Source: CAZFBR01 sp035353495 [NCBI: uncultured bacterium] (GTDB lineage: Bacteria; DAOPZR01). From it: 38,612 nucleotides of DNA. Of this stretch, positions 1-8,067 are shown piece by piece (positions within the stretch are counted from its first letter, which is position 1; every line of letters begins with the position of its first letter). Location of the stretch: positions 1-38,612 of the forward strand of contig CAZFBR010000006.1 of assembly GCA_964517215.1 (NCBI GenBank). Reading direction: 5' to 3'. A program made the position numbers and the translations under genes. The notes beneath the pieces were generated by a model. The model did not search any database. It saw nothing but the letters and a program-made list of their open reading frames with translations, and had not been told where the DNA came from.

Positions 1-271
1 GAACAGCGAGCAGCGCACCGAGATAAACGGCAAAGCTGAAGGGGTTATAGTGCCATGCCGCAGTGAACTGACCGTGTGAAATGGCGCAAAACGCATGGGT
101 AAGGCCGCACCCCGGACAGGGCAGACCGGTCAGGCGTTTGAAGGTGCACACCTCCACGGCCGGTAGTCCGTCAGGGGTGATCAGGACACTGATGACAATC
201 GCTGACAGACCGAGTGTGGCCAGAATCAGCAGTAATTCCCGGTTTGTTTCGCCGGTCGCAGTCACGGGCAC
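1..271 (-). CDS. DUF2752 family membrane protein (3' end outside window)
   Basis: The reverse strand reads an open frame running off the left edge. The visible 90 codons contain the DUF2752 hallmark: a Cys-Pro-Gly-Cys-Gly-Leu-Thr-His-Ala segment after a short hydrophobic N-terminal helix, then a second hydrophobic stretch beginning at the motif WHYNPFSFAVYLGALL. Family members are small integral membrane proteins of unknown function. The start is probably the GTG at 271, with GGGGGA about eight bases upstream; a second GTG lies at 265. The gene follows 323-721 on the same strand after 51 bases, so the two probably share a transcript. The family assignment is from the motif; the role is unknown. 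Confidence 0.75.
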   Translation of the reverse strand, partial: MPVTATGETNRELLLILATLGLSAIVISVLITPDGLPAVEVCTFKRLTGLPCPGCGLTHAFCAISHGQFTAAWHYNPFSFAVYLGALLAV

Positions 272-322
272 TCGACACCATCCCCCGGGGCGATGCACTG
301 GGCTGCGGGCGTTGTCGGAATA

Positions 323-721
323 TTATCCCTGAAATGCCGCCTTGACATTGGCATCAAGCAGAATGACCAGCGCCCAAATGCCGAAAGGCAGACCGATGAT
401 ACAGCACAAGCCGCAGGGGAGCATTGCGAGAATGGCGGCAGTCATGGCCAGACCGTAATTCTGCAGCTGGCGCATTTTGATGGCCCCAAACAGAATCACC
501 AAGTCGAAGAGAATACCCAGAATTCCAACGGCGATGCCGATGCCGCCGGAAAACATGCTCATAATCCCCTGTTCCTGATCGCTCATGGCGCCGATTGCGC
601 CCATGCCGGCTCCGAGGACATTCATCAGTACGGAGACAATCCCCATGAGTAAGGCCAGACCGGCAAAAACCATAAGGGCGATAGCGGGGGCATTGACCTT
701 TGCCTGAATTTCGGTGTTCAT
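323..721 (-). CDS. Small multi-pass membrane protein, upstream partner of the DUF2752 gene
   Basis: The gene encodes 132 residues with about three hydrophobic segments (roughly 11-38, 58-82 and 90-122) separated by short polar loops. The end resembles a C-terminal module of small bacterial membrane proteins: LPCGLCCIIGLPFGIWALV followed by a polar tail ending in VKAAFQG. Similar tails occur in proteins encoded next to DUF2752 genes in other bacteria (from memory). The ATG at 721 has a strong GGAGG Shine-Dalgarno five bases upstream. No catalytic residues are visible, so the function is not assigned. The Cys pair near residues 103-107 could bind metal or form a disulfide. Confidence 0.8.
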   Translation of the reverse strand: MNTEIQAKVNAPAIALMVFAGLALLMGIVSVLMNVLGAGMGAIGAMSDQEQGIMSMFSGGIGIAVGILGILFDLVILFGAIKMRQLQNYGLAMTAAILAMLPCGLCCIIGLPFGIWALVILLDANVKAAFQG

Positions 722-785
722 CTGTTCCTCCGGAACCTGCGGTAATTGTGGTAATATGGACGTAAAGCGATTATGTGTAGGTGTC

Positions 786-814
786 AGTTTACCCTAATCT
801 GTCTTGTTTTGCAA
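786..814 (-). promoter_or_regulatory. Possible sigma-70 promoter for the 721-1 gene pair
   Basis: On the reverse strand a TTGCAA hexamer (809-814) is followed after exactly 17 bases by TAAACT (786-791). Each box matches the consensus at four of six positions. The predicted leader to the ATG at 721 is about 60 bases. This is the best candidate in the 221-base divergent gap, but it is weak evidence. Confidence 0.3.
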
Positions 815-869
815 CCGGATATCCCACTGGTGCGGCATGAAAATGGCGCGATTAATGCTCCGGTTGTAT

Positions 870-898
870 TGACACGATGGAATATTTTTGATATAATA
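870..898 (+). promoter_or_regulatory. Perfect-consensus sigma-70 promoter for the SurA-like gene
   Basis: TTGACA at 870-875 and TATAAT at 893-898 are separated by 17 bases, an exact match to the canonical vegetative promoter. The start point would be near 905, giving a leader of about 38 bases before the ATG at 943. The surroundings are AT-rich compared with the rest of the window. Confidence 0.9.
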
Positions 899-942
899 TA
901 TCGGACTTTATAGTGGTACATTCGGTGGGAAAGGATTTATTT

Positions 943-1899
943 ATGAAAAATTTGCTGGTGGTGGTGCTGGCGGCGGCGCTGGTTGCGCTGCTGGTCTCGG
1001 TGGTTGGCTGCGGCAAGGATGCGGCAACGGGTGCGGCGGACAATTCCGCGGTGCTGGCTGCGGCGGGTGATGTCAAGGTGACCGTTGACGAGATCCGCGC
1101 GGAACTCGAGCATATGAGCATTCAGGACCGGGCGCGGATCCTGGGCAGCGAGGAAGCGCTGAAAAAGTATCTTGGCGAGGCGCTGCTGATCCGCATGATG
1201 GTGGCGAAAGCCAAAGAGGCAGGGCTGAGCACCGACACGGAATATCAGTACAAGCTGCGGCAGGCGGAACAGCGCACGCTGTTCACGCGCTATCAGGAGT
1301 ATTGGGCGAAGCAGAACCTGCTGGTGAGCGACAGTGAAGTGGCGGCGTTTTATGCCGCCCATCCGGAACAGTTCAAGCACGGCCGGCTGCTGGAAGTCCG
1401 GGCGTGGCTGACGACGGACAAGGCCAAGGCGGACGCGGCGCGCGCGGCGCTGGTGGGTGGCGGCAATCCGGTGACCATCAGCCAGCAGTTCGGCCTGAAG
1501 GAACAGCCGATGCCGGCGATCATCCAGGAGGAGCAGGTTGCCAATAATCCGCTCTTTGTGCAGGTGATTCTGAAAATGCAGGACAGGAGCTACAGCGCCC
1601 CGGTGATGGTCGAGGGCAAGTGGGCGATCTTCTGGCGCGGCGAAACGGTGCAGCCGAAGACGCTGACCCTGGACGAAGTGCGGGAACAGATCATTGATTA
1701 CATGCGGGGTGAGCGGTTTGAGACCGCGTTCAAGGAGTATGCGGACACCCTGCGCAATCAGAATGCCCCGACGTATACGGATGCGCTGTTTGCCGAGCTG
1801 GGCTTCAAGCCGGCGGCAGCGACGACTCCTGCGGCAAGTGCGCCGGCGGCGGCAGCACCGGCGACAGCGGTACCGGCAACACCGGCGGCGCAGCAGTAG
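943..1899 (+). CDS. SurA/PpiC-like peptidyl-prolyl isomerase lipoprotein
   Basis: The gene encodes 318 residues. Residues 1-23 form a lipoprotein signal peptide: charged MKN, a long hydrophobic core and a lipobox ending VVGC (Cys23), so the mature protein should be membrane-anchored outside the cytoplasm. Residues 35-150 are helical and resemble the N-terminal chaperone region of SurA/PrsA-type foldases, with the recurrent pattern KKYLGEALLIRMMVAKAKEAG. Residues 150-235 look like a divergent parvulin domain (AAHPEQF followed by a beta-rich segment). The tail after residue 290 is low-complexity Ala/Pro/Thr. ATG at 943 was chosen over the upstream GTG at 913 because AAGGA sits seven bases before it and the signal peptide begins there. 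The likely role is periplasmic protein folding; isomerase activity is not certain because the parvulin core is degenerate. Confidence 0.8.
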   Translation: MKNLLVVVLAAALVALLVSVVGCGKDAATGAADNSAVLAAAGDVKVTVDEIRAELEHMSIQDRARILGSEEALKKYLGEALLIRMMVAKAKEAGLSTDTEYQYKLRQAEQRTLFTRYQEYWAKQNLLVSDSEVAAFYAAHPEQFKHGRLLEVRAWLTTDKAKADAARAALVGGGNPVTISQQFGLKEQPMPAIIQEEQVANNPLFVQVILKMQDRSYSAPVMVEGKWAIFWRGETVQPKTLTLDEVREQIIDYMRGERFETAFKEYADTLRNQNAPTYTDALFAELGFKPAAATTPAASAPAAAAPATAVPATPAAQQ

Positions 1900-1930
1900 G
1901 CAGAACGGCACAACGTACTGGCAACAATTC

Positions 1931-1965
1931 CGCTACCCCGGTTTTTCCGGGGTAGCGTTGTTTTT
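1931..1965 (+). terminator. Rho-independent terminator of the SurA-like gene
   Basis: A perfect 11-bp stem (1931-1941 with 1947-1957) closes a TTTTT loop and is followed by TTGTTTTT. It lies 31 bases past the stop codon and separates this gene from fusA. Confidence 0.93.
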
Positions 1966-2049
1966 GGGTTCACCTCCCGCAGAACAGCGGGGAACAGCAT
2001 GCCGCTGAAGCGGGTCGTCCGGTGAGGACAGAACGAAGGAGTGACGGGT

Positions 2050-4155
2050 ATGGCAGAGAAACGCGAATTTCCCCTGAACAAGGTGCGCAATCTGGGCATT
2101 ATCGCGCATATTGATGCGGGCAAAACCACGGTCAGCGAGCGGGTGCTGTTCTACACCGGCCTGACCTACAAACTGGGCGAAGTCCATAATGGCGAAGCGA
2201 CCATGGACTTCCTCAAGCAGGAGCGCGAGCGCGGCATCACCATCATGGCGGCGGCGACGACCTGCTTCTGGAAGGATCACCGGCTGAATCTCATTGACAC
2301 GCCGGGCCACGTCGACTTCACCGTCGAGGTGGAACGTTCGTTGCGCGTGCTCGACGGTGCGGTGGTGGTCTTCTGCGCGGTGGGCGGGGTGCAGCCGCAG
2401 AGCGAAACGGTGTGGCGGCAGTCGAACGATTACAAGATCCCGCGGCTGGCGTTCGTCAACAAGATGGACCGGGTCGGCGCGGACTTTCTGGCGGTGGTGA
2501 AGAACATCCAGGAACGGCTCGGGGCGAATGCGGTCCCCATGCAGCTCCCCATCGGGCAGGAGGAAAATTTCCGCGGCGTGGTCGACCTGCGCAAAAACAA
2601 GGCGTTCATCTGGGACGACAGTTCGCAGGGCAAGGATTACGAGGAGATCCCCATCCCGCCGGAGATGGAGGCGGACGTCAAGAAGTGGCGCAAGGAGCTG
2701 TTCGAGAAGATCGTCGAAGTTGACGAGAGCCTGCTGGAAAAGTATATGGGCGGCGTGTGGATCGAGGAGGAGGAGCTGGACCGGGTCCTCCGTCAGGCGA
2801 CCATCGCCAACAAGATCATCCCGGTGTTCTGTGGGACGGCACTCAAGAACAAGGGCGTGCAGTCGCTGCTCGACGCGGTGGTGGCGCTGCTGCCGTCACC
2901 GGCGGACATCAATCCGGCCGAGGGGACGGATCCCGACGACAAAGAAAAGAAAGTCCAGCGCAAGCCGGCCGACAATGAGCCGTTTGCCGGCCTGGTGTTC
3001 AAGATCATGGCGGACCGCCATCTCGGCAAGCTGAGCTTCATGCGCGTCTATTCGGGGATCATTGAACAGGGCGGCGAGGTGCTGAACGTCAGCACCGGCA
3101 AGCGCGAGCGCATCGGCCGCCTGCTGCAGATGCAGGCGGACAAGCGGATCAACATCAAGCAGGCCATGGCGGGCGACATCGTCGCCGTGGTGGGCGCCAC
3201 CGTGCGCACGGGCGACACCCTTTGTGCCGTTGAGCATCCGGTCCGGCTGGAAAACATCGAGTTTCCGACCCCGGTTATCTCCATTGCGGTGTCGCCCAAG
3301 GTGACGAGCGAACGCGACAAGTTCGCGACTGCGCTGTCGGCGCTGGTCGATGAGGATCCGACGGTGGTGCTGCAACGCGACCAGGAGACGAAGGAACTGA
3401 TCCTTGCCGGCATGGGCGAACTGCACCTGGAAATCCTCGTCGACCGGCTCAAGCAGGAATACGGGGTTGAGTCGATTGTCGGGCCGCCGCAGGTCGCCTA
3501 CCGCGAGACGATCACGCGCGAGCGCGAGATCGAATACCGCCATATCAAGCAGACCGGCGGTCACGGCCAGTACGCGCACGTCTGCCTGCGCCTCGAGCCG
3601 ACGGGCCCCGGCGGCGGGTTTGAATTTGTCAATGCCATCACCCAGGGCGTCATCCCGCGCGAATTCATTCCATCGATCGAGCGCGGGGTGCTGGAAGTCA
3701 TGATGAAGGGCCCCTATGCCCAGTTCCCGGTGGTGGATGTGAAGGTGACGCTCTTCTACGGATCGTTCCACGAGGTCGATTCGTCAGCCATGGCGTTCCA
3801 GATTGCCGCGCGCAAGGCGATGCGCGAAGGGATGATGCATGCCCACCCCTGTTTGCTCGAGCCGGTCATGGATGTCGATGTGACGACGCCGAAGGAATAT
3901 GTCGGCGACGTCACCGGCTTCCTCTGCTCGCGCCGCGGGCAGGTGCAGGAAATTCAGCAGCGCGGGCTTGACCATGTCATCAGCGCCAAGGTTCCGCTGG
4001 CGGAGATGTTCGGCTATTCCACCAACCTGCGCTCGCAGACCCAGGGGCGCGGCACCTTTGGCATGGTGCTGGGCCATTATGCGCAGGTGCCGTTCTCGAC
4101 GGAAGAGGAAATCCTCAAGACCCGCAAGGTGGGCAAGGTCGAAGACGAGGATTAA
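2050..4155 (+). CDS. fusA: Translation elongation factor G
   Basis: The gene encodes 701 residues, the usual length for EF-G, the GTPase that drives ribosomal translocation and, with RRF, ribosome recycling. The G domain shows the P-loop AHIDAGKTT (19-27), switch I RERGITI (59-65), DTPGH (83-87), NKMD (137-140) and a [10 protein letters not shown]5-like segment. Domains II-V follow at about 300-690; domain IV includes YRETITRE and the tip region after GGHGQYAH. The start is the ATG at 2050, with GAAGGAG eight bases before it; an in-frame GTG at 2041 is less likely. The gene stands alone instead of lying in a str operon with rpsL, rpsG and tuf, so it may be one of several EF-G paralogues. No convincing promoter is visible in the 84 bases after the preceding terminator. 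Confidence 0.97.
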   Translation: MAEKREFPLNKVRNLGIIAHIDAGKTTVSERVLFYTGLTYKLGEVHNGEATMDFLKQERERGITIMAAATTCFWKDHRLNLIDTPGHVDFTVEVERSLRVLDGAVVVFCAVGGVQPQSETVWRQSNDYKIPRLAFVNKMDRVGADFLAVVKNIQERLGANAVPMQLPIGQEENFRGVVDLRKNKAFIWDDSSQGKDYEEIPIPPEMEADVKKWRKELFEKIVEVDESLLEKYMGGVWIEEEELDRVLRQATIANKIIPVFCGTALKNKGVQSLLDAVVALLPSPADINPAEGTDPDDKEKKVQRKPADNEPFAGLVFKIMADRHLGKLSFMRVYSGIIEQGGEVLNVSTGKRERIGRLLQMQADKRINIKQAMAGDIVAVVGATVRTGDTLCAVEHPVRLENIEFPTPVISIAVSPKVTSERDKFATALSALVDEDPTVVLQRDQETKELILAGMGELHLEILVDRLKQEYGVESIVGPPQVAYRETITREREIEYRHIKQTGGHGQYAHVCLRLEPTGPGGGFEFVNAITQGVIPREFIPSIERGVLEVMMKGPYAQFPVVDVKVTLFYGSFHEVDSSAMAFQIAARKAMREGMMHAHPCLLEPVMDVDVTTPKEYVGDVTGFLCSRRGQVQEIQQRGLDHVISAKVPLAEMFGYSTNLRSQTQGRGTFGMVLGHYAQVPFSTEEEILKTRKVGKVEDED

Positions 4156-4175
4156 ACCGCGTTTCAGCAGCATCC

Positions 4176-4204
4176 GCCCGGCCGCTTTCGCGGCCGGGCT
4201 TTTT
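4176..4204 (+). terminator. Rho-independent terminator of fusA
   Basis: A 10-bp GC stem (4176-4185 with 4190-4199) closes a TTTC loop and is followed by TTTTT (4200-4204), 20 bases after the fusA stop. The intron-like element begins at the very next base, the typical insertion site of class C group II introns. Confidence 0.95.
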
Positions 4205-4798
4205 GTACGCCCAGCAAACCCGACGGCTTGGAGGTGCAAAACCTCCGGGGATACCGGCCGCAGGAAACCAAGGCGAAACGCAAGGGGGCAACCGCGAGGT
4301 TGTTTCCAAGGGAAGAGCGGAGCGAAACCGCGCGTCAACGAACAGAAACCGGATGTGAGGCGTGTGTCGTCAGGACGAGTGCGCCGTTGGGCATATAGTT
4401 TTTGTGGCCAACGATGGCTTACGTAGATCCGGTGATGGTGCGGTGCAGGCCAATCGGGGATATCTGGGAAGGGCTCGCCTCATGCCAGAAAGGGCAACCG
4501 TAAGCGATTGCGGGATTTGGACATTTGAATGCGCTGGCGTCTGCGGGCACGGTTGTCAAGCAGCGGAAAACAGCGGGTGATGCATCGCGCGCTGTTCAAG
4601 CAGGGCGTTGTCCACGCGGATGCCGCGTGTATGGCGACAATTTCCCGCTGCTGGTGGCGTATAGCCAATCACCCCATTGTGATAAAAGTGCCTCCCGCAC
4701 AGTTATTCAACTGTCGGGTCGTTCCGCGACTGATGCTGCAATGATCTCAGCTTTTCGAACCGCCGGATGCGGGCCCACACATCCGGCGGTGTGGCAGG
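4205..4798 (+). mobile_element. ORF-less class C group II intron-like RNA
   Basis: No convincing protein is encoded in this roughly 600-base stretch, but the sequence matches, from memory, the ribozyme of class C bacterial group II introns such as B.h.I1 of Bacillus halodurans. It opens with GTACGCCCAGCA (intron consensus GTGYG; the third base differs), has a hairpin GGAGGT-GCAAA-ACCTCC at 4231-4247, the motifs AACGCAAGGG and CGAAACC, and AACGAACAG leading to GTGAGGCG near 4360, all in the order of domain I. It ends with a domain V-like hairpin at 4757-4797. There is no reverse transcriptase reading frame, so it would depend on a maturase in trans or be a dead remnant. No domain VI stem with a bulged adenosine is visible, and the 3' boundary is uncertain (about 4798-4830). 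Confidence 0.68.
4757..4797 (+). ncRNA. Group II intron domain V-like hairpin
   Basis: GAACCGCCGGATG pairs with CATCCGGCGGT over 11 bp and is followed by GTGTGGCAGG. This closely parallels the class C domain V and its flank (GAACCGCCG ... CGGTGGTGTG). The upper stem is not perfectly paired, which may indicate decay. On the opposite strand the same hairpin lies downstream of the STAS gene but lacks a T-run, so it is not an obvious terminator there. Confidence 0.65.
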
Positions 4799-4856
4799 GA
4801 AAACGGTAAACCAGCATTGAACTCTTTGCCGATTATCTGGAGAACCACGCTGGCGG

Positions 4857-5153
4857 TCAGGTGACCGTCAGTTGCTTGTCCAGACCGGAAATGGCGAATA
4901 CCTTCTTGATTTCCGGCGACGCACCGCGCACGGCAAAGCGGCCGGCGCCGAGTTTTTTGGCGGTGCTGAGGCACAGCCGGAGGAACGACGAGGCGATAAA
5001 GCCGACGCCGGCGAGGTCGAACACCACGCGGTGCCCGGCGGCCTGCTCCAGCCGCCCGCTCACGGCCATTTCGTCCTTCATCAGCGCCATGGTGTCGAGG
5101 CGGCCGGCAAAGGCGCAAATTATTTCCTGATCCTGCACGGTAATCGTGACCAT
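4857..5153 (-). CDS. STAS-domain protein (anti-sigma factor antagonist-like)
   Basis: The gene encodes 98 residues forming a single STAS domain: a beta strand (ITVQDQEIICAF), GRLDT as in the SpoIIAA fold, VVFDLAGVGFIASSFLRL (the regulatory helix with the usually phosphorylated Ser at 55 or 56) and a C-terminal SGLDKQLTVT. Such proteins bind anti-sigma kinases in partner-switching systems. GGGAG lies six bases before the ATG. It starts 12 bases after the aldehyde dehydrogenase stop, so the two are co-transcribed. No kinase or phosphatase partner is encoded nearby. Confidence 0.88.
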   Translation of the reverse strand: MVTITVQDQEIICAFAGRLDTMALMKDEMAVSGRLEQAAGHRVVFDLAGVGFIASSFLRLCLSTAKKLGAGRFAVRGASPEIKKVFAISGLDKQLTVT

Positions 5154-5165
5154 GTTCGTCTCCCG

Positions 5166-6596
5166 TCAGTAGTTTTTGTTGTACAGCCGCGCAATGGCGG
5201 GGGCGTCAAGTTTCTCGTCGTACAGCAGATTCATGTCGAAGCGGTCGAGCCGCTCGTTGCCGCGCCGGCGCGCGACCCGCTGGATATTGATGAGATGGCG
5301 CGCGCTGATGTTGTCGGTGGTGATGTTGTTGCCGCCGGTGCCGCACCCCAGCGTGAACGAGGGGGGGAGGAAATTGCAGATGCCGCCCACGGCGCCCTGC
5401 GACGACGGGGAATTGACCACCACGCGGCCGGCATTCATCAGGGTGGCGAAGGCGAGGATCCGCTCGCGGTCGTTCGAGTGGATGCTGGCGGTATGACCCA
5501 TGCCGCCGAAGAAATTCAGTTCCAGGCACAGCGAGCCCGCAGCGGCGAAATCCTTGACTTCGTACCAGGCAATCACCGGTGCCAGCACCTCGGCGGAGAG
5601 CGGATGCTCCCGGCCTACGCCGTGCAGCGGCGCCACCAGCAGCCGGGTGCCGTCCGGGACGCTGATCCCCGCCAGTTCGGCGATAAAGGCGGCGGATTTG
5701 CCGACAATGGCGGGATGCATCACGTGCGTGGCGGGGTCGAGCGCGACCGCCTCGACCCTGGCCACGTCGGCGGGGGGGAGAAAGTACGCCCCCTGCTGTT
5801 CCAGCTCCCGGCGCGCGGCGGCGGCGTTGCTCTTCTCGACGATGATGGCCTGCTCGCTGGCGCAGACGGTGCCGTTGTCGAAGGTCTTCGAGGCCATGAT
5901 CGCGGTGACGGCATGAACGACGTCGGCGCTCTTTTCGATATAGGCGGGCACGTTGCCGGCGCCCACGCCGAGCGCGGGCTTGCCCGACGAATAGGCGGCC
6001 TTGACCATGGCGCCGCCGCCGGTGGCGAGCACCAGCGCCAGATCGGGGTGGCTCATGAGCTGGCTCATCTCATCGCGGGTCCAGTCGGGTGCCCACTGCA
6101 CGCAGTCGTCGGGCGCGTCGGCCCGGCAGGCAGCGAGATAGCAGATCTTCGCCGCCTCGATCGATGATTTGGCCGCGCGCGGGTGCGGGCTGATGATGAT
6201 CGGATTCCGCGCCTTGAGCGCGATCATGATCTTAAAAATGACCGTTGAGGTCGGGTTGGTGGTCGGGATGATGGCGAAGATCGGGCCGACCGGCTGGGCG
6301 ATTTCGGTGACGCCCGTGCGCGGATCATCGCTGATGACGCCGACGGTTTTGAGGTCGCGGATGTCCTCATAGACGAACTGCGAGGCGAGCACATTCTTGA
6401 TGACCTTGTGTTCCCAAATGCCGATCCCCGTTTCGGCCTGCGCTTGTTTGGCCAGGGTAACGCGGGCGGCGAACGCGGCCTCATACACGGCCTTGACGAT
6501 GCGGTCGGTCTGCTCCTGGTCGAATTGGCTGAAGATGCCGGCCGCCGCCTTGGCTTTGGCCATTACCTGGGCAACACGTTCGGTAGTCATGCTCAT
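5166..6596 (-). CDS. CoA-acylating aldehyde dehydrogenase (AdhE N-domain/EutE/PduP type)
   Basis: The gene encodes 476 residues that would convert an aldehyde (probably acetaldehyde) plus CoA and NAD+ to acyl-CoA, or the reverse. Diagnostic segments are QPVGPIFAIIPTTNPTSTV and KARNPIIISPHPRA (NAD and CoA binding region), LATGGGAMVKAAYSSGKPA, GVGAGNVPAYI and FDNGTVCASEQAIIVE with the catalytic Cys245. This motif is that of the aldehyde dehydrogenase half of AdhE; the iron alcohol dehydrogenase half is absent. The start is the ATG at 6596, with GAAAGGA six bases upstream; the open frame extends further but without support. No microcompartment shell genes are in view and no encapsulation peptide is recognised, so a role in fermentation or alcohol/aldehyde metabolism is inferred only from the family. 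It is co-transcribed with the STAS gene. Confidence 0.92.
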   Translation of the reverse strand: MSMTTERVAQVMAKAKAAAGIFSQFDQEQTDRIVKAVYEAAFAARVTLAKQAQAETGIGIWEHKVIKNVLASQFVYEDIRDLKTVGVISDDPRTGVTEIAQPVGPIFAIIPTTNPTSTVIFKIMIALKARNPIIISPHPRAAKSSIEAAKICYLAACRADAPDDCVQWAPDWTRDEMSQLMSHPDLALVLATGGGAMVKAAYSSGKPALGVGAGNVPAYIEKSADVVHAVTAIMASKTFDNGTVCASEQAIIVEKSNAAAARRELEQQGAYFLPPADVARVEAVALDPATHVMHPAIVGKSAAFIAELAGISVPDGTRLLVAPLHGVGREHPLSAEVLAPVIAWYEVKDFAAAGSLCLELNFFGGMGHTASIHSNDRERILAFATLMNAGRVVVNSPSSQGAVGGICNFLPPSFTLGCGTGGNNITTDNISARHLINIQRVARRRGNERLDRFDMNLLYDEKLDAPAIARLYNKNY

Positions 6597-6640
6597 CGTT
6601 CGTCCTTTCGGGCGTCGGTGTGCTGACGCTGAATGACGGC

Positions 6641-6669
6641 ATGGTAGCACGAACGACACGGGTGTGCAA
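6641..6669 (-). promoter_or_regulatory. Promoter for the aldehyde dehydrogenase-STAS operon
   Basis: On the reverse strand TTGCAC (6664-6669) is followed after 17 bases by TACCAT (6641-6646), which is preceded by TGC as an extended -10. The predicted leader is about 38 bases to the ATG at 6596. Confidence 0.55.
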
Positions 6670-6704
6670 CCGGTGCGGACGGCCATGCGAGGGGGGGGCA
6701 AATG

Positions 6705-6713
6705 TGGTATGAT
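6705..6713 (+). promoter_or_regulatory. Extended -10 promoter for the STAS-fusion/PPTase operon
   Basis: TGGTATGAT (TGn plus -10 box TATGAT) lies about 29 bases before the ATG at 6742. The expected -35 position has no good hexamer, which is typical of extended -10 promoters. It diverges from the aldehyde dehydrogenase promoter, with about 35 bases between the two -35 regions and boxes. Confidence 0.55.
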
Positions 6714-6741
6714 GCGGCCATCACTTTTTCGGAGGCGGGAC

Positions 6742-8067
6742 ATGGCGCAGATCGCGGGTGAATGGCAGGACGGGATTGCCGTTATCACGGTCCAGGGCCG
6801 GGTGGATGCGGTCGGGGCGGGCGAACTGGAGCAGGCCCTGACCCGTGAGCTTGAGGCCGGGAATACCTGCCTCGTGCTGGACATGGGCGGCGTATCGTAT
6901 CTCAGTTCGGCCGGGCTGCGGGTGTTTGTCAAGCACGGCAAGGCGCTGACCGCGCGCGGCGGGACCATGGCGCTGGCGGGACTGAACGAGTATTGCCGTC
7001 AGGTGGTCGCCATGGGCGGCCTGGACCGGGTGCTGCGGCTGTTTGCCGGGCTGGATGAAGCGCGGCGGCAGGTGCAGGCGGTGCTGCGCGAACAGCGCAT
7101 GCTGGCGGCATGGGACGAACTGGAGACCGTGGCCACGCCGGCGGGGACGTTCCGGTTCATTCCCGGCGGCGGCGGGCCGGGTGCGGCGGCGGTGCTGGGC
7201 GATGTGCGCAAGGTGCTGACTGCGACGGTGACCCGGGCGGATATCAGCTCGAAGAAATTCTCGGAAACGGAATATTCCATCGGGTTGGGCGGTCTGGGCG
7301 ATGCGCTGGACGATTATTATCTGCTGCTGGGCGAGATGATGACCATCGGCGGGACCATGGTCTGGCTCCCCTGTGACGGGAACGATACCCCCGACTTCCT
7401 CATCCCCAAGGCGGACACGGGCGCGGTCACCATCCGCACGGGATTCAATGTGGCCCTGGCGGGCGGGTTTGATGAACTGGCCTATTTTACCGCCAGCGGG
7501 GCGAGCGCCACGATCGCGCAGATCTATCGCGCACTGTTCGACCTGGCACGCACCCGCCGTCCGGATTTTCGCGGCGCCATCGGCCTGGCACTCCGCGCGG
7601 AATTCGGCGCGGTCTACGGCTCGGGGATCAAGCTGTCGCCGGTTGATACCAACACCCCGGCCGACGGGAAAATGGTCATCGACCCGGCGCACACGAAGGA
7701 ATGGTTTGATTTTGACCAGACGCCGCGGCACCGCAATATCACCGGGCTGACCTGCGGCATCGGGGTTGATCTGACCTTCGATCTCTCCGGGTACGATCAG
7801 GAGCAGTTCGCGCGGGTGTTCTATGTGAATCCCGCCAACCCGGCCAAGCCCGACCAGATGCTGCATAACCACGCGGTGCTCTTCTCGCCGCAGCCGATGC
7901 CGAACCGGGCGGCGAACCTGGAAAAGGAAATCGCCGCGGTAGTCGACAACGGCGAGTTCGTCGACATGCGCCACCTGCTGGACAGTTCGACGGTGGTGTC
8001 CGGCCTGCTCGGCATCAGCTACGTGCAGGAATTCCGGCCGGACAAAACGGCAGGCGAACCGGCATGA
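6742..8067 (+). CDS. STAS domain fused to an unrecognised ~300-residue domain
   Basis: The gene encodes 441 residues. Residues 1-105 are a STAS domain (GRVDAVGAGELEQALTRE, LVLDMGGVSYLSSAGLRVFV with the regulatory Ser at about 54-55, then GGLDRVLRLFAG). Residues 125-435 form a second domain I do not recognise: EYSIGLGGLGDALDDYYLLLGEM, a beta-rich middle, GAIGLALRAEFGAVYGSGI and HNHAVLFSPQPMPNR. It has no transmembrane segments and no GHKL kinase motifs. The alternating beta-strand content and the STAS fusion make a degenerate PP2C/SpoIIE-like fold conceivable, but the metal-binding Asp pattern is not evident. ATG 6742 has GGAGGCGGG just upstream. The stop overlaps the next start as ATGA, implying translational coupling to the phosphopantetheinyl transferase. 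Confidence 0.8.
   Translation: MAQIAGEWQDGIAVITVQGRVDAVGAGELEQALTRELEAGNTCLVLDMGGVSYLSSAGLRVFVKHGKALTARGGTMALAGLNEYCRQVVAMGGLDRVLRLFAGLDEARRQVQAVLREQRMLAAWDELETVATPAGTFRFIPGGGGPGAAAVLGDVRKVLTATVTRADISSKKFSETEYSIGLGGLGDALDDYYLLLGEMMTIGGTMVWLPCDGNDTPDFLIPKADTGAVTIRTGFNVALAGGFDELAYFTASGASATIAQIYRALFDLARTRRPDFRGAIGLALRAEFGAVYGSGIKLSPVDTNTPADGKMVIDPAHTKEWFDFDQTPRHRNITGLTCGIGVDLTFDLSGYDQEQFARVFYVNPANPAKPDQMLHNHAVLFSPQPMPNRAANLEKEIAAVVDNGEFVDMRHLLDSSTVVSGLLGISYVQEFRPDKTAGEPA

Noticed and set aside
4362-4809. Small open frames within the intron-like region (for example 4362-4580 and 4525-4809)
   Set aside because: The translations show no reverse transcriptase or maturase motif, no ribosome binding sites support them, and the RNA features explain the stretch better.
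6597-6968. Upstream extension of the aldehyde dehydrogenase frame to 6968
   Set aside because: It covers the divergent promoter region and the start of the STAS fusion gene, and the family's N-terminus begins near 6596 with a good ribosome binding site.
6742-8067. PP2C/SpoIIE phosphatase identity for the C-terminal domain of the STAS fusion
   Set aside because: The conserved metal-binding Asp motifs of PP2C were not found; kept only as a possibility.
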